Below are positions 23,690-34,708 of a DNA stretch of 64,000 nt, piece by piece. Each line of letters begins with the position of its first letter. The stretch's first letter is position 1. The notes under the pieces were generated by a model. It was not told the DNA's origin and searched no databases. It saw only the letters and a program-made list of their open reading frames with translations. The DNA is from Rhabdophis nuchalis (Eukaryota; Chordata; Lepidosauria; Squamata; Natricidae): the NCBI GenBank assembly GCA_039707465.1, contig CM077658.1, positions 18,587,732 to 18,651,731 on the forward strand, in the 5' to 3' direction. The translations under genes were made by a program, and so were the position numbers.

Positions 23690-24128
23690 TAAAAAAGTAT
23701 ACCACTTTTTTGTACCTACTAGTCCATCTTCAATTGCCTGTCAATTCCCTATCCTAGTCAAAAACAATTGCTACCAACCAACCTTCCATCGAAGACCTGT
23801 AGATTGTATGAGTCAAAGACAGCTGAGAAAATATCTACAGACTCCTCACATCTTGGACATAAATTGTTTCGATTCCTACCCTCAAAACGACAATATAGGG
23901 CATTGCACACCAGAATAACTAGACACAGGGAAAGGTTTTTTCCTGAATGCCATCACTTTGCTAAACATCTAATTCCCACATCACAGTCATATTACCTACT
24001 AAGACTGTATTACTATTATTCTTCTCTTCCTTCCTAGCACCTATTTCTTCCCACTTATGACTATAACCACGTTGCTTGTATCTTTTAAATTATATTGTTT
24101 TATTTGATTCCTAGTATAATTTGATTAC
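23690..24128 (+). mobile_element. LINE 3' portion, left half of an interrupted copy
   Basis: The frames hold degenerate C-terminal LINE coding (RQLRKYLQTPHILDINCF) and the start of a 3' UTR. The copy stops at TTGATTACTT, where the (AAT)n tail of the L2-type LINE begins. The continuation is at 28437-28700, so the 24129-28436 element inserted into it. Confidence 0.7.
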
Positions 24129-24332
24129 TTAATAATAATAATAATAATAATTTAATTTCTATCCCGCTCTCTCTCCCCAAGGGGACTCGAGGCGGGGCAC
24201 AGGCAATTAAAAATACAAATAGACCACAAACAAATACAAAATACAAAGTTAAAAATAAATTAAATAAATCCTGCGCTAAAACCCATAACTAGACTAAAAA
24301 TTACCCCTAAAAAACCCTGACCTAAAAAGAGA

Positions 24333-27300
24333 CTACCCAAGGCCGGCCAGACGAAAAAAGTGCGTCTTTAATTTTAGGCGGAAGGAGCGGAGGTCCGTGG
24401 TTGTCCTGATATCGGGGGGAAGGTCATTCCAGAGGGCTGGGCCCGCCACAGAGAAGGCCCTTCCCCTGGGCGTCGCCCGCTGACAAAGTCTAGTGGACGG
24501 CACCCGGAGAAGTCCCTCTCTGTGGGAGCGAATCGGCCGTGAGGATGTATGGGGCAGGATCCGATCCCGCAGATAGCTAGGTCCCGAGCCATGGAGCGCT
24601 TTGAAGATGGTGACTAACACCTTGAAGCGTACCCGGAAGACGACAGGTAGCCAGTGCAGCTCGCGCAACAGCGGTGTTACATGGGCAAACCTAGAGGTGC
24701 CCATAATTGCTCGCGCGGCTGCATTCTGGACCAACTGAAGCCTCCGGGTACACCTCAAGGGGAGCCCCATGTAGAGAGAGTTGCAATAATCCAGTCGGGA
24801 TGTCACGAGAGCATGAGTGACTGTGCGAAGGGCGTCCCGATCCAATAGGGGGCGCAACTGGCGTACCAGGCGAACCTGGTAAAACGCCCTCCTGGCCACG
24901 GCTGTCACTTGATCTTCCATGGACAGCCGGGTATCCAGGAGGACACCCAAGTTGCGCGCCCCATCCACAGGGGCAAGATGTTCGCCCCCTATGGCCAGCG
25001 TTGGAGAGAGCTGGTTGAATCGGGCAGCCGGAAACCACAGCCACTCGGTCTTGGTCGGGTTGAGCCTAAGTCCGTTACTTCCCATCCAGATCCGCACGGC
25101 TTCCAGGCACTGGCACATCACCGCTACGGCATCGTTGGGGTGGTTTGGGGTAGATATGTACAGCTGGGTGTCATCAGCGTACAGGTGGTACTCTACCCCA
25201 AAACCACGGATGATCTCGCCCAGCGGCTTCATGTATGCGTTAAACAGGAGAGGCGAGAGGACCGACCCCTGAGGCACCCCGCATGTGAGGGGTCTCGGGG
25301 TCGACCTCTGCTCTCCTGCCCGCACAAATTGCGATCGGCCAGAGAGGTAGGAGGAGAACCACCGTAAAACGGTGCCTCCCACCCCCAACCCCCCCAGCCG
25401 ATGCAATAGGATACCATGGTCGATGGTATCGAAAGCCGCCGAGAGGTCTAATAGGACCAGGATGGAGGAACATCCCCCATCTCTGGCCCTCCAGAGATCA
25501 TCTACCAACGCGACCAATGCCGTCTCGGTGCTATGCCCGGGCCGAAAGCCGGACTGGCGCGGATCTAGATAGTCAACTTCCTCCAGGTGACGGGGAAACT
25601 GTTGTGCCACCACACTCTCAACAACCTTCGCCAAGAAGGGAAGGTTGGAGACTGGACGGTAGTTGTTCAAAAGAGCTGGGTCCAAAGAGGGCTTCTTGAG
25701 GAGGGGCCTCACCATGGCCTCTTTTAGGGAGGCAGGCAAGGAACCCTCACTCAAGGATGCGTTGACAACCTCTTGGAGCCAGCCTCGTGTCACCTCCCAG
25801 GATGCCAGTACAAGCCAGGAGGGACACGGGTCCAATAAACATGTGGTGGCTCGCAGTCGCCCACGTAGCCTGTCCATATCCTCGGAAGTAACGGAGTCAA
25901 ACTCCTCCCAAACAAGATCTCCCCCGTGGCATCCCACTGGGCCATGAATGGGGGTTAGCTCACTCTGTATCTGGGCGGTTTTCTCCTGCAGAAAAATCAC
26001 AAATTCCTCTGCTCTACCCTGTAGCGGGGCTTCCCGCTCCCTCTGTTGAAGGAGGGAGCGGGTCACCCTAAACAGGGCGGCAGGGCGGTTTTCTGCGGAT
26101 GCTATGAGAGTGGCACAATGATGACGTTTGGCCACCCTCAGCGCCACAATGTAAGTCCGTAAATGGGCTCTTACCTGTGTCCGGTCAGATTCAGAGCGGC
26201 TAGCCCTCCATCTTCTCTCTAGGCATCTCTTGCGGCGTTTCATCACCCGCAGCTCCTCAGTGAACCAAGGAGCCAGGGTGGTTCGCCGCCGCAAGAGAGG
26301 CCGCAAGGGCGCGACCCGATCTAAGGCTCCCACGGCCGCACTATTCCATGCGGCCGTGAGGTCCTCCATCGGGGCGCGGGTCAGGGATACAGGAAATGGC
26401 CCAAGCGCTGTCTGGAACCCATCTGGGTCCATCAAGCGCCTGGGGCGGTACCAGATTGGTGACTCTGGTTCCGCCTCCCCGCGGAGGGGAGCAGCGGTCG
26501 GAAAGTCGAGCCGGAGAAGTGAGTGGTCTGACCATGACAAGGGTGTGATGACTATATCCCCTGTACCCAGATCACTTTTCCATTGGCCCGAGACGAAGAT
26601 GAGGTCCGGCGTATGTCCACCCTCGTGGGTGGGGCCCTGAATTACTTGGGTCAGGTCCATGGCCGTCATGGAAGCCATGAACTCCCGAGCTGCCACGGAT
26701 GATTCGCCCAACGATGGCAGGTTAAAGTCCCCCATGACTATAAGTCTGGGGGTCTCCACTGCCACCGTAGCGATCACCTCCAGGAGCTCGGGCAGGGCTG
26801 CTGCTACATAGCGGGGAGCCAGGTATACAACCAGCAAGCCCAACTGCCTCCCTAGGCCCCACTTCACGCAGAGGGACTCACAGCCGGAAGTCTGAGGCAC
26901 AATGGTCTCTCTCGGCTCAAGGCCTTCCTTAATAATGACCGCTACCCCACCACCCCTGCCTAGGGCCCGCGGCTGATGAAATGCGCGGTAGCCTGGTGGG
27001 CACATTTCAACGAGGGGATGTCCTCCCTCGTGGCCCAACCAGGTCTCCGCAATTCCTACCAGGTCCGGCTCCCCCTCTGACACAAGGTCACTAATGAGGG
27101 GGGCTTTGTTGACAACGGACCTGGCGTTGCAAAACATCAGCCGCAGACCCTGGCTCTGTATTCCCTGGCCACCTAGCCTGCGGGGGTTGTGGCACCCAAC
27201 CGTTTGTAACCAACGGCTACGTGCCTCCAACCGGGAGGAAGGAACTTGTCTCCCCTCGGTCCTGCCCCTCCCCACGACCCTCTGGATGGAGAAGCCCTCC

Positions 27301-27593
27301 ACCGGAATGACTTGTGTTTCCCCCCTCTTAACGGAACCATCCGCCTCCCTCCGTCGTCTGCTGGCTCGGCCCGTTCCCTTCTGGCTAGTCTCAACCTGTC
27401 TAAACCCTCCCTCCTCCCTGGTACCCCCTAAAACAGACAACAGCTTTTTTACTAAAAAACCCCTACACCTGCGCTTTCGCCACTTCTCCTGACTTACTAG
27501 TCCCTCATCAAAGTGTGCCCTTGATAACACAGCGGGCCATACCTGCGAGAGGGGGGACTCTCGCAGTAACAGTAGGTCTGCTTTAGAGTACAT
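24333..27593 (-). CDS. LINE ORF2: endonuclease/reverse transcriptase
   Basis: The 1086-residue protein nicks target DNA and copies element RNA by target-primed reverse transcription. An apurinic/apyrimidinic-type endonuclease domain spans about 150-365: CNARSVVNK at 155-163, AETWL at 182-186 with the catalytic Glu, GDFN at 288-291 and SDH at 355-357. The reverse transcriptase spans about 615-890: NNYRPVSNLP (643-652), motif A LLDLSAAFD (Asp716 and Asp722), CGVPQGSVLSPLLFN (771-785) and the catalytic YADD at 805-808. The C-terminal segment (LHWLPV at 979-984, ALWNDLPPDIRT at 1053-1064) is typical of L2/CR1-type LINEs. All catalytic residues are present with no stop or frameshift. The start is the first ATG of the frame; residues 1-140 are low in family signal, so a later start is possible. 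Upstream reading frames do not look like an ORF1 protein. Confidence 0.93.
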   Translation of the reverse strand: MYSKADLLLLRESPLSQVWPAVLSRAHFDEGLVSQEKWRKRRCRGFLVKKLLSVLGGTREEGGFRQVETSQKGTGRASRRRREADGSVKRGETQVIPVEGFSIQRVVGRGRTEGRQVPSSRLEARSRWLQTVGCHNPRRLGGQGIQSQGLRLMFCNARSVVNKAPLISDLVSEGEPDLVGIAETWLGHEGGHPLVEMCPPGYRAFHQPRALGRGGGVAVIIKEGLEPRETIVPQTSGCESLCVKWGLGRQLGLLVVYLAPRYVAAALPELLEVIATVAVETPRLIVMGDFNLPSLGESSVAAREFMASMTAMDLTQVIQGPTHEGGHTPDLIFVSGQWKSDLGTGDIVITPLSWSDHSLLRLDFPTAAPLRGEAEPESPIWYRPRRLMDPDGFQTALGPFPVSLTRAPMEDLTAAWNSAAVGALDRVAPLRPLLRRRTTLAPWFTEELRVMKRRKRCLERRWRASRSESDRTQVRAHLRTYIVALRVAKRHHCATLIASAENRPAALFRVTRSLLQQREREAPLQGRAEEFVIFLQEKTAQIQSELTPIHGPVGCHGGDLVWEEFDSVTSEDMDRLRGRLRATTCLLDPCPSWLVLASWEVTRGWLQEVVNASLSEGSLPASLKEAMVRPLLKKPSLDPALLNNYRPVSNLPFLAKVVESVVAQQFPRHLEEVDYLDPRQSGFRPGHSTETALVALVDDLWRARDGGCSSILVLLDLSAAFDTIDHGILLHRLGGLGVGGTVLRWFSSYLSGRSQFVRAGEQRSTPRPLTCGVPQGSVLSPLLFNAYMKPLGEIIRGFGVEYHLYADDTQLYISTPNHPNDAVAVMCQCLEAVRIWMGSNGLRLNPTKTEWLWFPAARFNQLSPTLAIGGEHLAPVDGARNLGVLLDTRLSMEDQVTAVARRAFYQVRLVRQLRPLLDRDALRTVTHALVTSRLDYCNSLYMGLPLRCTRRLQLVQNAAARAIMGTSRFAHVTPLLRELHWLPVVFRVRFKVLVTIFKALHGSGPSYLRDRILPHTSSRPIRSHREGLLRVPSTRLCQRATPRGRAFSVAGPALWNDLPPDIRTTTDLRSFRLKLKTHFFRLAGLG

Positions 27594-28436
27594 CTAATAA
27601 AATGGGTCAAGCTGTTAATCTAGGGCTACAAATTGGCTACGATGATGTTAAAAACTGTGAAAACAGATGTTATAAATACATAATGAAGATGTTAAAATGA
27701 ATAATAGAATAGATGTTAAATAGATATTAAAAATAGATATTAAATAGATGTTAAATAGTATTTAAATAGCTGTTAAATACATTAAATACAATAAATACAC
27801 TAAAATTCATTGTTCACAGTATGCAAGGGAGAAATATATAGTCCGGCTCAGCACTTGTTCACAAAATCGAGGGTGGTAGGAATAGTTCATCTAAGTGGGT
27901 AAGTTTGAGGCCTAGGCCTGATCTTCCACTCCAACTCCAACCATGGCCTGGCCACCTCACCCAATCCGTCCAGTTCTCCAACAAGCCAGGTTTCAGCCTA
28001 GTTGTTCCTCGGCCTCCCAGTCCAAACTCTCTTCGGCCTTCTGGTCGTCTGGTCGCCAGGCCTGGTCGCCAGGCCCAACTCCTCAGCCTCCCGACCCAGC
28101 CCGGCCCGGCTCCAGAACGGCACTCCCGGCCCAAACTCCTCACCTCCTGGCCCGGCGCGGAACGGTGATTTTCGGCCCTCCGAGGCCCCATCTATCTGGG
28201 GCGGCGATTTTCGCCCCCCCCCCAAGGCCCCACCTATCAACAGTGGGCGACCTGGAACCTCCGACGGCGTCCTGTGTTCTTCAGAGCCGTCTCCGCTGCC
28301 GCCTCCGCTGCCTCCATCTCCGCTGCTGCCAGCCTGGCCGTCCCAGCTCCAGCCCATCGTGCCCTCGGCCTCCGGCCTCCTCCAAACTCCGTCCCGGCGT
28401 TTCCCGGCGTTTCCGGCCTCTGCTCTACTCCCTCCG
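27594..28436 (-). promoter_or_regulatory. 5' leader of the LINE (GC-rich putative internal promoter)
   Basis: The AT-rich part (27594-27850) contains many GATGTTAAATA-like direct repeats, and the outer part (27900-28430) is strongly GC- and CpG-rich. LINEs carry their promoter in the 5' leader, so a promoter role is expected by family knowledge. No element was identified at base level. Overlapping Pro/Arg-rich frames are compositional. Confidence 0.5.
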
Positions 28437-28700
28437 TTAGTAACCTATGACTATCATGTGTTGTATCTTATGATTCCTTGATTAATGTACTCTATTTTAT
28501 TTTTCTTTATGTACACTGAGAGCATCTGCACCAAAGACAAATTCCTCGAATATCCAATCACACTTGGCCAATAAAGAATCCTATCCCATTCCCATTCATC
28601 ATCTCAATATCTATTCTATTCTATTCTATTCTACCCTACCCTACCCTACTCTATTCTTCATTCCAATATCTTATCCTATCCTATCCTATCCTATTCTGTC
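28437..28700 (+). mobile_element. LINE 3' end, right half of the interrupted copy, with (ATTCT)n tail
   Basis: The 3' UTR reads TGTACACTGAGAGCATCTGC, then CCAATCACACTTGGCCAATA and an ATTCT/ACCCT/ATCCT pentamer array (about 28610-28695). It continues the 3' UTR broken off at 24128. Confidence 0.75.
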
Positions 28701-30470
28701 AACTCCTGATCCCAGTCAATCATTGAATCAGTGGAACCCATCTCCAGGCACATAAGTATCCTCTTTATTCAAAACCCCTTTTTATTAACTCAATTTCCCC
28801 CCCCCCCCCCCGCTCGGTTCTCCATTTACGAGGAACCGACCCAAGAAGACCAGATCAGAGGATCTCTTTTTCCAACAGGCTTAAATCCCTGTTAAGATTT
28901 AGCGTCTAGCTGTGTACGTTTTGCTCGGTATTAACATGTTCAATGGAGCCCTTTGATTATTATTTTTTCCTCTTCGCCTTTTTCCTTTTTTTTTTTTTTT
29001 TTTAATCTAGATGCCAGGAGCTGGTGAATCTATGCTTCATAGCTTCAGATAAACCTTTTGTTCTTGTGGGAATGATCAGCTGATACGGCAGTCGGAGAGA
29101 GAGGGGAAGGAGAAAATTCACAGGAGCTCCACAGTTTCCAAAAGTCAAATTACCTCTGAGCCATAGCATTGCAGTTAATTTAAATTATATAGAATATATG
29201 TGTGTGTGTGTGTGTGTGCGCGTGTGTGTGTGTTCCCTCTCTCACATGCATGTGTACACACATAAACACACACACGCACACACACACACACACACACACA
29301 CGCTCCCCCACACACAACATCTCTACTGTCAGGACTTTTAATGAAGCCCCAGTTGTGATGACACTAAAGCAGGGAACGCAACGGTGGGATAATTATTTGG
29401 CTCCCTCGCAGCTGAGTTTCACAGATGCATTATTAACGGCGCATTCCATGCCATAACGAGCACCGAATGTACATGGGATTCACATCCGCCATTAGCAGCT
29501 TGGGGCAAACCCAAATGAGTGTTTTCACAAAAGCACGCCAAGGTTGTGAAATTCCGACGAAATTCTTTCTCGCCGGGAAAGAAAGGTGGAGGGGCGGGGG
29601 AGGGAAAGAGAGGAGGAGGAGGAGGAGGAGGAAGGAGTGCGAGCTTCCATGACCGGCGGTGTCACCTCTCCGAGCACCCGGTGCTCTGAACGGAGCACCC
29701 TGGGAAATTACAAAACCAGAAAGCATTGATTTCTTTCGTTCCTTGCTCCTCCTCTCGGGCGAAGGAGGGAGAAGGGAGCTGCTCTGATAAAGAATTAAGG
29801 AGGAAATGTAATAACCTAATTCTTCCTCAATCTTCTGGACTCCCAGGCCTCCCACCCGGGGTGCATGCGCGGCTCCTGCCAGCCCCACCCGCCTCTCCCT
29901 TGCCTTGCTTTCTTCTGCCAAGCAACCGCCTGGCTGACAAGAGAAGGATTTGCTCCCCAAAGTCCAAAGAGGGTTGGTTGGCATCAGGACGGCGCCTGGG
30001 TTTTCAGGAAAAGCAGCAATTCTGGACCGTCCTTTTGACAGAGTCCCATTAGTGCCTTAGGCTGGAAAGGTTTGCTCCCCAGAAGCTATTAATAATTCTT
30101 CCTCAAGCCGCATTATGTATGGCGATACAAAGGGGGAGAAAAATGCTCAGGTGAATTCGATGAGGAACTGTTTTACGCACTAGGGATGGAGAAGGATGGA
30201 CAGGTGAACCCTTCGTGGCACAAAAGTCAGAATTGCTCAGAATAGGATGGACAACATTGGGCTTTCTCTCTCTAGCGCTTAATAATAGGAGGCAGACACC
30301 CATTACAAAATAATCATGGCGTTCCGGTCAGTGACGACTCTTCTTCAAGAAATTTTAAATTTTAAGAAATTTAAGAAACTCAGCAGAGCCAGTTTAAATT
30401 TCTGTTTTGCTTGTTCCATTTTTTTCAGGGCGGCCCAAGGTTTTTTCTTAAAAACCAAAATTAGGCATAT
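28701..30470. other. Single-copy block with (TG)n/(CA)n; possible regulatory DNA
   Basis: A C-run lies at 28797-28811. (TG)n and (CA)n lie at about 29198-29300. 29400-30060 looks unique and moderately GC-rich, with an open minus-strand frame of 183 codons (29433-29984) that I do not believe is a gene. It could be conserved non-coding DNA. Confidence 0.4.
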
Positions 30471-30708
30471 TAATAGCAATAGCCCTTAGACTTATATACC
30501 ACTTCACAGTGCTTTACAGCCCTCTCTAAGTGGTTTACAGAGTCAGCCTCTTGCCCCCAGAAATCCGGGTCCTCATTTTACCCACCTTGGAAGGATGGAA
30601 GGCTGAGTCATCCTTGAGCCTGGTGAGATTCAAACTGCCGAATTGCAGGCAGCCAGCAGTCAGCAGAAATAGCCAGCAGTACTGCACTCTAACCACTGCG
30701 CTCCCCAT
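30471..30708 (-). mobile_element. tRNA-derived SINE, family 2
   Basis: The inverted tail AATAGCAATAGCCCTTAGAC runs through CCACCTTGGAAGGATGGAAG to the tRNA-like head ACTGCACTCTAACCACTGCG. Confidence 0.85.
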
Positions 30709-31495
30709 GGCTCAACATGCCTGTTTTCCAAAAATGACCTAGAGTGATGGATGAAGACGAGTTGCTGCCATTCTACAGTGCACGAAAAAATCCCCGCTTG
30801 ATTCATTTCACCTTTACATTTTTTGCAAAATTCAGTTCAGCCTGCCACAATTATAGCCCCTCCTCTGCGCAGCCACCCAGCTCCAAATTCTCAAATGAAG
30901 AAGTCTAATCTTGGTCTGGATATCACAACATGAGCCTTGCCCACTAAAAAAACAACAACCTTAAAATTAAATCTTGACTTGTTTAAATCTTTCAGATTGT
31001 CTTCTGCTGCAAAAGAAGCATGTTTGAGGATCTTATTACTAGGGTGCTTGAGAATTTCCTCTTAATATCTGCCTAGTGATGTTTTTGAGTTGATATTCTT
31101 GTGGAAAAATGGAGAAATGTTCTACTTGATGAGGCGCTTGTCATCAGTTAGCATATCTTTCCATCACAATGAAGATGCCTGTTAGTATTTTCCAATTTAA
31201 ATAAGCGAAATGGAAACTATTCTCTCTGGAAGGGCTTCACAGAAGTGTGGGAAATCAGAAAGATGGTAGACCACCAGACCAACAATGCTACATTAGCAGA
31301 ACACGATTTCCACAAACATCTTTAGACCATCTTGAAACTTGAGTAGGTGCTACAAGAATATACTGCACCTGTGAAAAATTCAACCAGCTTTTCCTCTCCT
31401 TTGAAACAACAGTTTGGAAAAACCATTTTTCTTTCATCAAGCTAAGGGGAAGTGCAAGAGAATTATTCTGCTAAGTGTTTAGTCAGAACAATGTT
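30709..31495. other. Single-copy intron, no gene seen
   Basis: Apparently unique, with no recognised feature. Confidence 0.4.
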
Positions 31496-31505
31496 TTGTG
31501 ACTGG

Positions 31506-31605
31506 AGCAAGTTTAAGAGGTGTGGACTTCAATTCCCAGAATTCACCAGCCAGCATGCTGGTTGGTGAATTCTGGGAGTTGAAGTCCACCCCTCTTAAAC
31601 TTGCT
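31506..31605. repeat. Fold-back palindrome (100 bp)
   Basis: The left arm begins AGCAAGTTTAAGAGG and the right arm is its inverse, ending CCTCTTAAACTTGCT. The centre contains CCAGCCAGCATGCTGG. The arms are almost fully complementary, so single strands would form a long hairpin. The family also includes 47004-47137, with single arms near 14530 and 32260. Confidence 0.9.
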
Positions 31606-33299
31606 GAAGTCAAGAAATGCCGAGTCGGAACACTGAAATTCGCAGAAGATCTAGAAATTAACAGATGAGGTCATACCGCTGTCAGTGTAAGACTGTCGAA
31701 CAATAACTGAACTATTTTCTTTAGACTTCAAGGATGTGTTATGCTTATATTCTGTCAGCGGGTGTCACTGCATTGCAGCAAGTGGCAAGCATTTACCCCC
31801 AAGGTAACTATACAGCCCAACCTCTTTCCCCTTTTTATACTTCTAAGCCTGCATTCACAAAACACATTTAACTTGGTTACGGAGTTCAGCCATTTTCTGG
31901 GTTCATTCAGTAGACTGAACCACGCATTCACCCAATGGGCCCGATTGACACTACAAAACATGGCTTCACCATGGCTGGAAAGAACCAACCTTTGCTCATT
32001 GTGTGAATGCGGCTGCTGCACCTTGAACTGATTTAGTTCACAACCTAAGAACAATCTGCTTGTCCATATATTTTGCATATTTCTCAAAGACGGACACAAA
32101 CGTTACTCCTACACACCAGCAGCAGCCTAGTTGGTGCAATGCGAGTTTTTAAAAAGGGAACTTAAGAAAAAGTAAAGACTACTGGGAAAGGGGGCATAAG
32201 AACATTTTTACCCATACGGATTTTATTAAATGCTGTCAAAGATGCTAGAGCCCCAACATGCTGGCTGGGGAATTCTGGGAGTTGAAGTTCAGACATCTTA
32301 AAGTTGTCATGGTTGAGAAACACTAGATGTTAGATATATCCAAAAGGCCATCAGCCATCTCCTTTTCCCTCTCTTCCTCCCTCCTTCCTTCCCTGAATGG
32401 CGGGGACAATTCTTAAGATGGCAAAACTGCTCTCCAGCATCTACTTGACCTTGAACTAAACCCCATTTCCATTGTCTTGTTTTTTCAGCAGTGATACCAA
32501 TGGCATAACCAATGAGGTGATCCAAACATGGGTAGAGTGGAACCTGGTGTTCCCTTCTAAGATGTCCCTCCTTTTGTTCTTTGGCAAGTTTTTGTACTTC
32601 TTCTGTACTTACAAAGACGAAAAAGAGTCAAGAGATGCGAAAGCAGCTTCAAAATCTAAAGGGCTTCTAATAACTATTAGCAAAGGCAGACTTGCTTCAA
32701 AATATGGATCACCTCATTTTAATTTAAAGGGAAGGGATTCTTTTGTGACTCCTCCCCCCCCCCAACGTAAAGGCCAAAAACTTCATTAAGTCCAAATAAG
32801 TTTGCCTCCCCTGGGGAACCAGTGACCTATGCCTTAAAGGGAAAATTAGGGGCACTTCAGTACAATTTATTTTCGATTGCAAATTGATTTTTTTTTTTTT
32901 TTTGCAGAATGTTAACGGGACTCGGTTGTTTTCCATTTATGCACCCGGATCAGTCGAGTTTTTCTTTTCTTTCAAACTGCTGCTGAGAATAATGATTTCT
33001 AACGTGATAAAAGGTCTTAAAGATACACCCCAGAAGGAGGCAGCTAATTTACTTTTTCTGGGAGCCACTTTATAGAGGGACCCTTGTATTAATTTGCATC
33101 AGGAATTCCCAACCTCCTGGCTAGTAGAGGTCAAACTTCAATCATGAAAACAATGACCCCCCAAAATCCAGCAAATCCATAATCTCCTCTGGGGCTCAAC
33201 CCTGATGTTGTGGCCCACCAGCAGCCAGTAAAGCTGGCAGCAGATTCGGACAGTGAGGAGGTTGGGGAGGAAATATGGGGCAATCCTGGAGGCTGGGGA
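31606..33299. other. Mostly single-copy intron with one fold-back arm
   Basis: 32250-32330 carries one arm of the fold-back family (GGAATTCTGGGAGTTGAAGT). The remaining sequence, including a T-run at 32888-32903, has no supported gene or repeat. Confidence 0.5.
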
Positions 33300-33420
33300 A
33301 GCCTTGTTTATGTTTATTGAATTTGTATACCGCCCTTCTCCCTTGCGGGACTCAGGGCAGTGAACAGGCATAATAAAAACAACAAAGACATGAATATATA
33401 AAAAGGACGAGGGCTCTGCA
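33300..33420 (-). mobile_element. L2-type LINE 3' fragment
   Basis: TACCGCCCTTCTCCCTTGCG then GGACTCAGGGCAGTGAACAG is the inverted 3' UTR seen at 1375-1420. Confidence 0.75.
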
Positions 33421-33601
33421 TCAGAAGCAGTGATGGGGCCAAGGCTGTCTGACAGCTCTCGGCTGCCTTGGGAGCTAGACAGCACTGAGGCAGAGGAACA
33501 GCTGGAGCCTGTTCCCAGTGTGCGCATGTGACAACCCAGGAAAAGATACAGATCCTTTAAGGAGAAGAAATACCTTCACGTACCCTATATTTTTTAAAAT
33601 A

Positions 33602-33795
33602 CAGGCATGTTCAATCCATGGTCCATGTGTTGCATGCAGCCCCAGGCAATGTAACGTGGCCCAACAAGATCATAAACTTTTAACATTATTATGTGATTGA
33701 TATAAAATATTATATATTGTATATGTGGCTCAAGGTGTCTCTTCACTCAGCGTGGCCAAGGCGAGCCAAAAGGTTGGACAACCATGGTTTAGAGG
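33602..33795. repeat. Possible degenerate hAT-like repeat
   Basis: The ends CAGGCATGTTCAATCCATGG and CCAAAAGGTTGGACAACCAT resemble inverted termini of a dispersed family. No target duplication could be made out. Confidence 0.4.
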
Positions 33796-34700
33796 TGGAA
33801 TCCCAAGCACCACACAGCTCGAGCCCAAATGCCAGTCCTAAAACCTCAGGCAGCCAAGGTGAAGGTTCACTGATGCCCTTAAGTACTCCGTCCTCCAGAC
33901 TGGGTGGAAAAGATGCTAGCTGAAGGTCTCCCAGGTCCCATCTATATGGAAAAGTCATGACCCATCCTCTGGCTTAGTATCAGAAATGATCAAAGAGATC
34001 AATATTGTTCAGTCCAGACAGCAAAACCAAACCATTAACAATCACACAATCCAATGATGACTTCATGGTTTGGCTTCTCTCAATACCTCCGTTTATTTTA
34101 ATGCAGGAAGCAACGCAGGAAAAACAACCACATTGATGGGTTGAAGATGGCCTGATAAAGAATACGAAGGTAAAAAGAAACTTATGTGGGCTCACATAAA
34201 TATTTCCCCATCCCCCGTAAAAGGGCCCCTAAACTATGGTGGCATCTATTGTAGCTAGCTACCCCCAATGATTTTTGTGGTCTGAAGGCCACAGAGGGAG
34301 GAGGCCATGTAGCACCCAGTTGAGTTTTCAAAGGCTGTATGTCTCTTTTGAGAGCCAAAAAAACCAGCCGACTAGAAAACAAGAGACTGTGAGTTCTAAA
34401 CCCACCTTAGGAACAAACCCTGCTGAGTGACCTTAAGCCAGTCCCTTTCTCTCAGCCCTAGGAAGGAGGCAATGGCCAACTACTTCTGAAAAACCTTCCC
34501 AAGAAAACTGCAAGAACTTGTCCAGGCGGAATCCAAAAATCAGACATGACTGAACAGAAGAAGAAGAAAATGTCTGTTTTAGGGCTTATGCTCAGGTTCC
34601 CACCTCACAAAGTAAATGTAAATTTCAGAAGCTATGGTCAGAGGGACTACAAAAGCTGAAAAAGCAGAATTAGGGGATGAATGGAACCTGAAGGACCCAA
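33796..34700. other. Intron without recognised feature
   Basis: A stretch around 34380-34550 (CTGAGTGACCTTAAGCCAGT, CTCAGCCCTAGGAAGGAGGC) looks like an old LINE/SINE-derived repeat, but I cannot name it. Confidence 0.4.
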
Positions 34701-34708
34701 AAAAAAAA

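Larger units (their letters stand above)
24129..28436 (-). mobile_element. Near-complete L2/CR1-superfamily LINE
   Basis: A 4.3-kb non-LTR retrotransposon. On the minus strand it has a GC-rich 5' leader (28436-27594), one intact ORF (27593-24333), a short 3' UTR with CCCGCCTCGAGTCCCC, and an (AAT)n tail ending near 24129. The 5' boundary is inferred from where the interrupted host LINE resumes. A related 5'-truncated copy is at 60173-60852. The element is in the same orientation as ZNF423. Its long open frame and low decay set it apart from the CR1 and BovB fragments around it. Confidence 0.88.

Noticed and set aside
24909..25367. 152-codon plus-strand frame
   Set aside because: Antisense shadow of the LINE reverse-transcriptase ORF.
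27859..28481. Pro/Arg/Gly-rich frames on both strands over the LINE leader
   Set aside because: They come from GC-rich composition. None resembles a LINE ORF1 protein (no coiled coil, zinc knuckle or esterase motif seen).
29433..29984. 183-codon minus-strand open frame
   Set aside because: No domain, poor codon character, Leu and Pro runs from a GGA/TCC repeat, and no splice context. Likely non-coding.
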